A stretch of DNA of 64,000 nt, from the NCBI GenBank assembly GCA_014803985.1, contig JAAVAO010000051.1, positions 1 through 64,000 on the forward strand, written 5' to 3'. Made by a program: the position numbers and the translations under genes. This DNA is from Treponema sp. Its GTDB lineage: Bacteria > Spirochaetota > Spirochaetia > Treponematales > Treponemataceae. This document shows positions 60,883 to 64,000 of this stretch, piece after piece (the first letter of the stretch is position 1; each line of letters begins with the position of its first letter). Under the pieces are notes generated by a model, which saw only the letters and a list, made by a program, of their open reading frames with translations, searched no databases and was not told the origin of the DNA.

Positions 60883-62454
60883 ATGGGATTTTTACAAACT
60901 ATTTCAGAATTTTTTGAGTCGATTTTTAACCGGAATTCTCCTGAAGTGCAAAAACGACTTCAAATGAAAAGGCTTGAAACTGAAATTATGTCGTTTCAAC
61001 CGGCAATATATAAAAATGGTTTTCTTCTTCCAAATTTTGCCGAAGCGTTGAAAATATTGTATGTAAATTCCCAGCCAATTTCAAATCTTCTTTTAGATAC
61101 TGTATGCAATCCTGATACAAAGAAAGCCCGCCGCTTTGAAGCGCAGTTAGTTATGACTGGTTTTTCCACGGAAAAGCAAAATGTAATAAATTCACTGTCC
61201 TATGAAGAAAGGGTGCAAGAACTTGAAAACAAAAATATGACATCTTCTCAAATATTTGATTGGCAACACAAGAAGCTTGATAAAATCATAGCGGAATTGA
61301 GTGGCGATACATTTCGAAAAATTGATCAGAATATCCTTTCTTTGAAAAGATTAAAGGATCTTTGCAGTGCAAATTTTCTCACTCCTCTGCAAGTTTTTGA
61401 TCCTGGTTTTAATCCTCTGAATCCTAGTTATATTCCAACATTTCAGGAAATCGACATTCAACGCCTTTCAGATATGCTTGAGGATTTGTATTATCAAACA
61501 AAGGGGCTTGAGATAAATATGTCAATGGCGAACTCACTCACTGCTCTTTTAATGCTAAAAAGTGGAGGGAACGCATCTCAAAGCGAACAAAAGGAACTTT
61601 TGAATAATCTAAAGGCAATAGCATATTTGCTTCGTCATATTATTTCTCCTGAAAAAGTAAAGACCATGATTATTTTTTGCCGAAAGGATACGAGCTATGA
61701 ACCGAAAGTGGCGGTTTACAATGATTCAGCGCGAAAAAAATTTGAGGATATTCTAAAAACAAAATTTCGTGCCGATGAGCAAAGAATAAAAACGGAAATG
61801 AAGGATGAAAATATTCGCTCGGAGCTTTCAGAGCTTTTTGGCTCGGCTCCGTTACTTACGCTTTACGGGTATAATTCTGAACTGAATGCAAAGCTTGTTG
61901 ACAATGCACAGCCGTCATTCCTTTGGATTTTGCCCATGCAGATTTTAAAGACTTTTATTGCATCGTTTTTTACCGAAAATATCCGTTCGCTTTTGAATGA
62001 CATAATTGTTGAGGGATTTTTTAACAATCCGAATTATAAAACTGAATTTTCATCAGATGTGTATGCTTCTTTTGAGGTTGTGCAAACAATTTCAAATTTT
62101 GAGGCGGAATTTTCAAAGGGCGGACCTCGTTCCGTTGAGTTGATTGAAAGTTATTTGCAAGACGGAAATACAAATGCGGAATTCTTTAAAAAGCTTGACC
62201 AAATAGTTGAAAGTTTGAATGCTGAGGCAATCAAATTGATTGCTCAAATGACAAATGTTTTAAATAAACTTTCAAAACACTTGAATGACTTGTTGCAAGA
62301 CGCAAAAAAGCCTGCCTCAGAAATAATTTCAAATTTAAAGGTGCTTATGATGTCATCAAGAAACCGTGATAACACCGATATGTTGGAAAAGCAATATGGC
62401 AAATGGGAAATACTCTTCAGAATTATGAAGAACTACGTGATAATAACAAATTAA
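60883..62454 (+). CDS. Large soluble protein of unknown function (spirochaete-type)
   Basis: The 523-residue protein is helical and soluble. FLQTISEFFESIFNR at the start may be an amphipathic helix. There is no signal peptide and no catalytic motif that I recognise. It resembles a hypothetical family found in treponemes, possibly the one labelled DUF5312; I am not sure of that label. The frame lacks a ribosome site; the next Met (60967, KRLETEIM) is an alternative start. Three tandem hairpin cassettes follow it. Confidence 0.7.
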   Translation: MGFLQTISEFFESIFNRNSPEVQKRLQMKRLETEIMSFQPAIYKNGFLLPNFAEALKILYVNSQPISNLLLDTVCNPDTKKARRFEAQLVMTGFSTEKQNVINSLSYEERVQELENKNMTSSQIFDWQHKKLDKIIAELSGDTFRKIDQNILSLKRLKDLCSANFLTPLQVFDPGFNPLNPSYIPTFQEIDIQRLSDMLEDLYYQTKGLEINMSMANSLTALLMLKSGGNASQSEQKELLNNLKAIAYLLRHIISPEKVKTMIIFCRKDTSYEPKVAVYNDSARKKFEDILKTKFRADEQRIKTEMKDENIRSELSELFGSAPLLTLYGYNSELNAKLVDNAQPSFLWILPMQILKTFIASFFTENIRSLLNDIIVEGFFNNPNYKTEFSSDVYASFEVVQTISNFEAEFSKGGPRSVELIESYLQDGNTNAEFFKKLDQIVESLNAEAIKLIAQMTNVLNKLSKHLNDLLQDAKKPASEIISNLKVLMMSSRNRDNTDMLEKQYGKWEILFRIMKNYVIITN

Positions 62455-62459
62455 AAGAA

Positions 62460-62952
62460 GGTTTAAAACAGGCGACTGAAATTGAGTTGCCTGTTTTAAT
62501 GCGAGTTTTTTCAAAACTCGCTTATCAACTGCGATTTCTCACTTCGTTACGAAATCGCTTTTTCAGCAATTCAAAAGTTGAAACTTTTTTCATTGCTGAA
62601 AAGTAAGGAAGGTTTAAAACAGGCGACTGAAATTGAGTTGCCTGTTTTAATGCGAGTTTTTTTCAAAAACTCGCTTATTTACTGCCGTTTTCGCTTGAAA
62701 CTTCGCGCTATGCGCTTGTTGCGAAAGCATTTCATTGCAAAACGGCGTTTTCAGCAACTCCCGAAGCTGAAGATTCGCTCGTTGCTGAAAAGTAAGGAAG
62801 GTTTAAAAACAGCAACTAAATTGGAGTTGCTGTTTTTAATGGCGAGTTTTTTTCAAAACTCGCTTATCAACTGTGATTTCTCACTTCGTTACGAAATCGC
62901 TTTTTCAGCAATGAAAAAAGTTGAAACTTTTTTCATTGCTGAAAAGTAAGGA
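62460..62952 (+). repeat. Three tandem four-hairpin cassettes
   Basis: Units start at GGTTTAAAAC: 62460, 62611 and 62800 (151, 189 and 153 bp). In unit 1: H1 62465-62497 (AAAACAGGC/GCCTGTTTT), H2 62501-62521 (GCGAGTTTT/AAAACTCGC), H3 62531-62558 (GCGATTTC/GAAATCGC), H4 62559-62602 (TTTTCAGCAAT/ATTGCTGAAAA, with inner AAAAGTT/AACTTTT). Unit 2 has a longer H3 region and an H4 of the 41.05-kb type. Open frames across the units are by-products of the hairpins. Confidence 0.92.
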
Positions 62953-62993
62953 AGAAGACTGTATGTTCATCTGCTTGGGTATGTCCACGATTT

Positions 62994-63476
62994 TTAAGTG
63001 CGTTCAAAGAGCAATTCAATTTTTTTTGTTTGTGGAATGAAATGTGTTGTTTTTACGCCGGCTGAAGCAAGCATTTTTTTTGAAGCGATGGTTTCTGCCG
63101 AATCCGCATACTTGTCATAAAGATAAATTACTTCTTTGATGCCGCATTGTATTATTGCCTTTGCGCATTCATTGCATGGAAAAAGATCAACATAAATTCG
63201 AGAGCCTTTTAAATCTTTGCCGCTTGCATTTAAAATGGCGTTTAGTTCTGCATGCACAACATATTTGTATTTAGTGTCAATGCCTGTTCGTTCCCATGTG
63301 TATTCATCATCTGAACAACCGTACGGAAGTCCGTTATATCCAGTTGAAAGAATTATATTTCTTTCATCGACAATGCATGCGCCGACTTGAGTGTTTGGAT
63401 CTTTTGATCGTTTTGCCGCTAAAACTGCTACACCCATAAAATATTCATCCCAAGAAATATATTCTTTTCGTTTCAT
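62994..63476 (-). CDS. dCMP deaminase family protein (ComEB-type)
   Basis: The enzyme deaminates dCMP to dUMP, supplying thymidylate synthesis. The 160-residue protein has the zinc site VVHAELNAIL (His and Glu, about 73-82) and LFPCNECAKAII (two Cys, about 100). The N-terminal part has KDPNTQVGACIVDE and GYNGLPYGCSDDEYTWER, the substrate-binding region typical of dCMP deaminases. AAGGA lies upstream of the ATG. Confidence 0.93.
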   Translation of the reverse strand: MKRKEYISWDEYFMGVAVLAAKRSKDPNTQVGACIVDERNIILSTGYNGLPYGCSDDEYTWERTGIDTKYKYVVHAELNAILNASGKDLKGSRIYVDLFPCNECAKAIIQCGIKEVIYLYDKYADSAETIASKKMLASAGVKTTHFIPQTKKIELLFERT

Positions 63477-63684
63477 AATCTGTCCTTCATATAAAAATAT
63501 TTTTTTGTGTAAAGTATGCTTTTATTTTCCCTGTTGTTACGCAATAAAATGCTTTCACAACAAGTGCGTAGCGCGAAATTTCACACGGAAACAACCGTAA
63601 ATGGCAAGGCTTTGCAAAAGACTCGGTGTAAAAATTTGCGCAACTGCGGATTTTAACGTCTTTTTGAATAAAACAGTCCGCATT
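63477..63684. repeat. Spacer with an inverted fragment of cassette unit 2 and a terminator-like stem
   Basis: 63542-63577 (AACAAG-GCGTAGCGCGAA) is an inverted, diverged copy of 62690-62725. TGCGGA (about 63649)/TCCGCA (about 63679) is a stem that could end the Mrr-like gene on the minus strand. No gene is visible. Confidence 0.45.
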
Positions 63685-64000
63685 TTAGTTGCTCATATTG
63701 ATTCTTTTGAGAACTTGAACAAGACGGCTTTTTTCGATTAAGTCTATGGGGCGTCCGTCAACATATTTTCTTGCTTCATCGCTAAAAGTTCCCGGTGTGA
63801 TGCAAAAACCTCTGTCGCATCGAATGTCACGCATTTTGGAGTGGCAGTCTCGGATGTACAATTCTCCGATTGCGCCAGTGCTTCTATAGAATCTAAATAA
63901 CTCCAAATCCGTCCATTTTGAAGATTCAACAGAGCATGTTATTTCAACGTTATCTGGCGAAACAGTCACGTCTTCAATCTTTACGGATGCCGCTTTATAA
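63685..64000 (-). CDS. C-terminal part of a restriction-endonuclease-like (Mrr) protein
   Basis: The frame stays open to the window edge, so the gene is cut off; about 105 residues are visible. RFYRSTGAIGELYIRDCH, RCDRGFCITPGTFSDEARKY and GRPIDLIEKSRLVQVLK match the C-terminal end of Mrr-like (restriction endonuclease type IV-like) domains. There the D-x-n-QxK-type nuclease core is followed by a GxFS-x-A-x-xYA element and an LID-G/K-type helix. The catalytic residues would lie mainly outside the window or are not clear. A stand-alone nuclease or DNA repair role is possible. Confidence 0.6.
   Translation of the reverse strand, partial: YKAASVKIEDVTVSPDNVEITCSVESSKWTDLELFRFYRSTGAIGELYIRDCHSKMRDIRCDRGFCITPGTFSDEARKYVDGRPIDLIEKSRLVQVLKRINMSN

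Noticed and set aside
62403-62949. Open frames of 67 and 123 codons across the three cassettes
   Set aside because: They are translations of the repeated hairpins, not genes; length changes with unit number.

Overview
The window looks like chromosomal DNA of a host- or gut-associated spirochaete, most likely a Treponema. The supporting signs are the AT-rich composition (roughly 38-40% GC by eye), several lipoproteins with short spirochaetal lipoboxes, a long archaeal-type PheS, the RicT/YaaR-like/bactofilin/M23 group, and several proteins that resemble only spirochaete hypotheticals. Housekeeping genes dominate. I see no rRNA, tRNA, CRISPR array, intact insertion sequence or prophage. This is an inference from sequence alone; no database was searched.

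Layout. 1-4345: a large beta-helix lipoprotein whose frame is broken at an 11-G tract, then a small lipoprotein. 4479-11922: divergent glutamate synthase (gltB) and tex. 12279-15041: a divergent XRE regulator and a CotH-type lipoprotein separated by helically phased operator-like repeats. 15153-20251: ptsI, then der, a MerR-type gene and an Rsm22-type methyltransferase with overlapping ends. 20259-24524 (minus): a DRE-TIM aldolase, a HAD phosphatase, a MIF-type tautomerase, earP and efp; EF-P has Arg32, the residue EarP rhamnosylates. 24902-28151: an orphan macrodomain-type sirtuin and an XRE/outer-membrane-like/phosphoesterase-lipoprotein module with a 20-bp inverted repeat around the promoter. 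28489-35406: a trehalase-like hydrolase, ppx, ppk and an OLD-type ATPase/TOPRIM protein. 35425-40000 (minus): a diguanylate cyclase, a rhomboid protease, two secreted proteins and pheS. 40150-45149: rsmE, an HExxH protein, a secreted protein, rsmG, a tandem-repeat array and proC. 45348-48750: a Bro-N protein, clpS, clpA and an ACT protein. 49006-54784: ettA, a polysaccharide-deacetylase-like protein, tsaD and ricT. 55047-57059: YaaR-like, bactofilin and M23 peptidase. 57315-62454: tatD, dus, an SDR-like protein, mgtC and a 523-aa unknown. 62994-64000: dCMP deaminase and the end of an Mrr-like gene.

The most unusual content lies between genes. (1) A four-hairpin cassette follows tex, rsmE and the 523-aa gene (three tandem copies there). 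Paired arms differ between copies by compensatory changes, so the folded form appears to be maintained. (2) Six 98-99-bp nested inverted repeats follow rsmG, and the first unit begins inside the rsmG stop region. (3) A third, mosaic element recurs at 53.6 kb and 59.1 kb, with an inverted piece at 11.9 kb. (4) A GC-rich palindromic block sits in frame inside earP. (5) Several promoters place the -10 box exactly 7 nt before the start codon, predicting leaderless mRNAs. (6) The G11 tract predicts phase variation of a surface protein.
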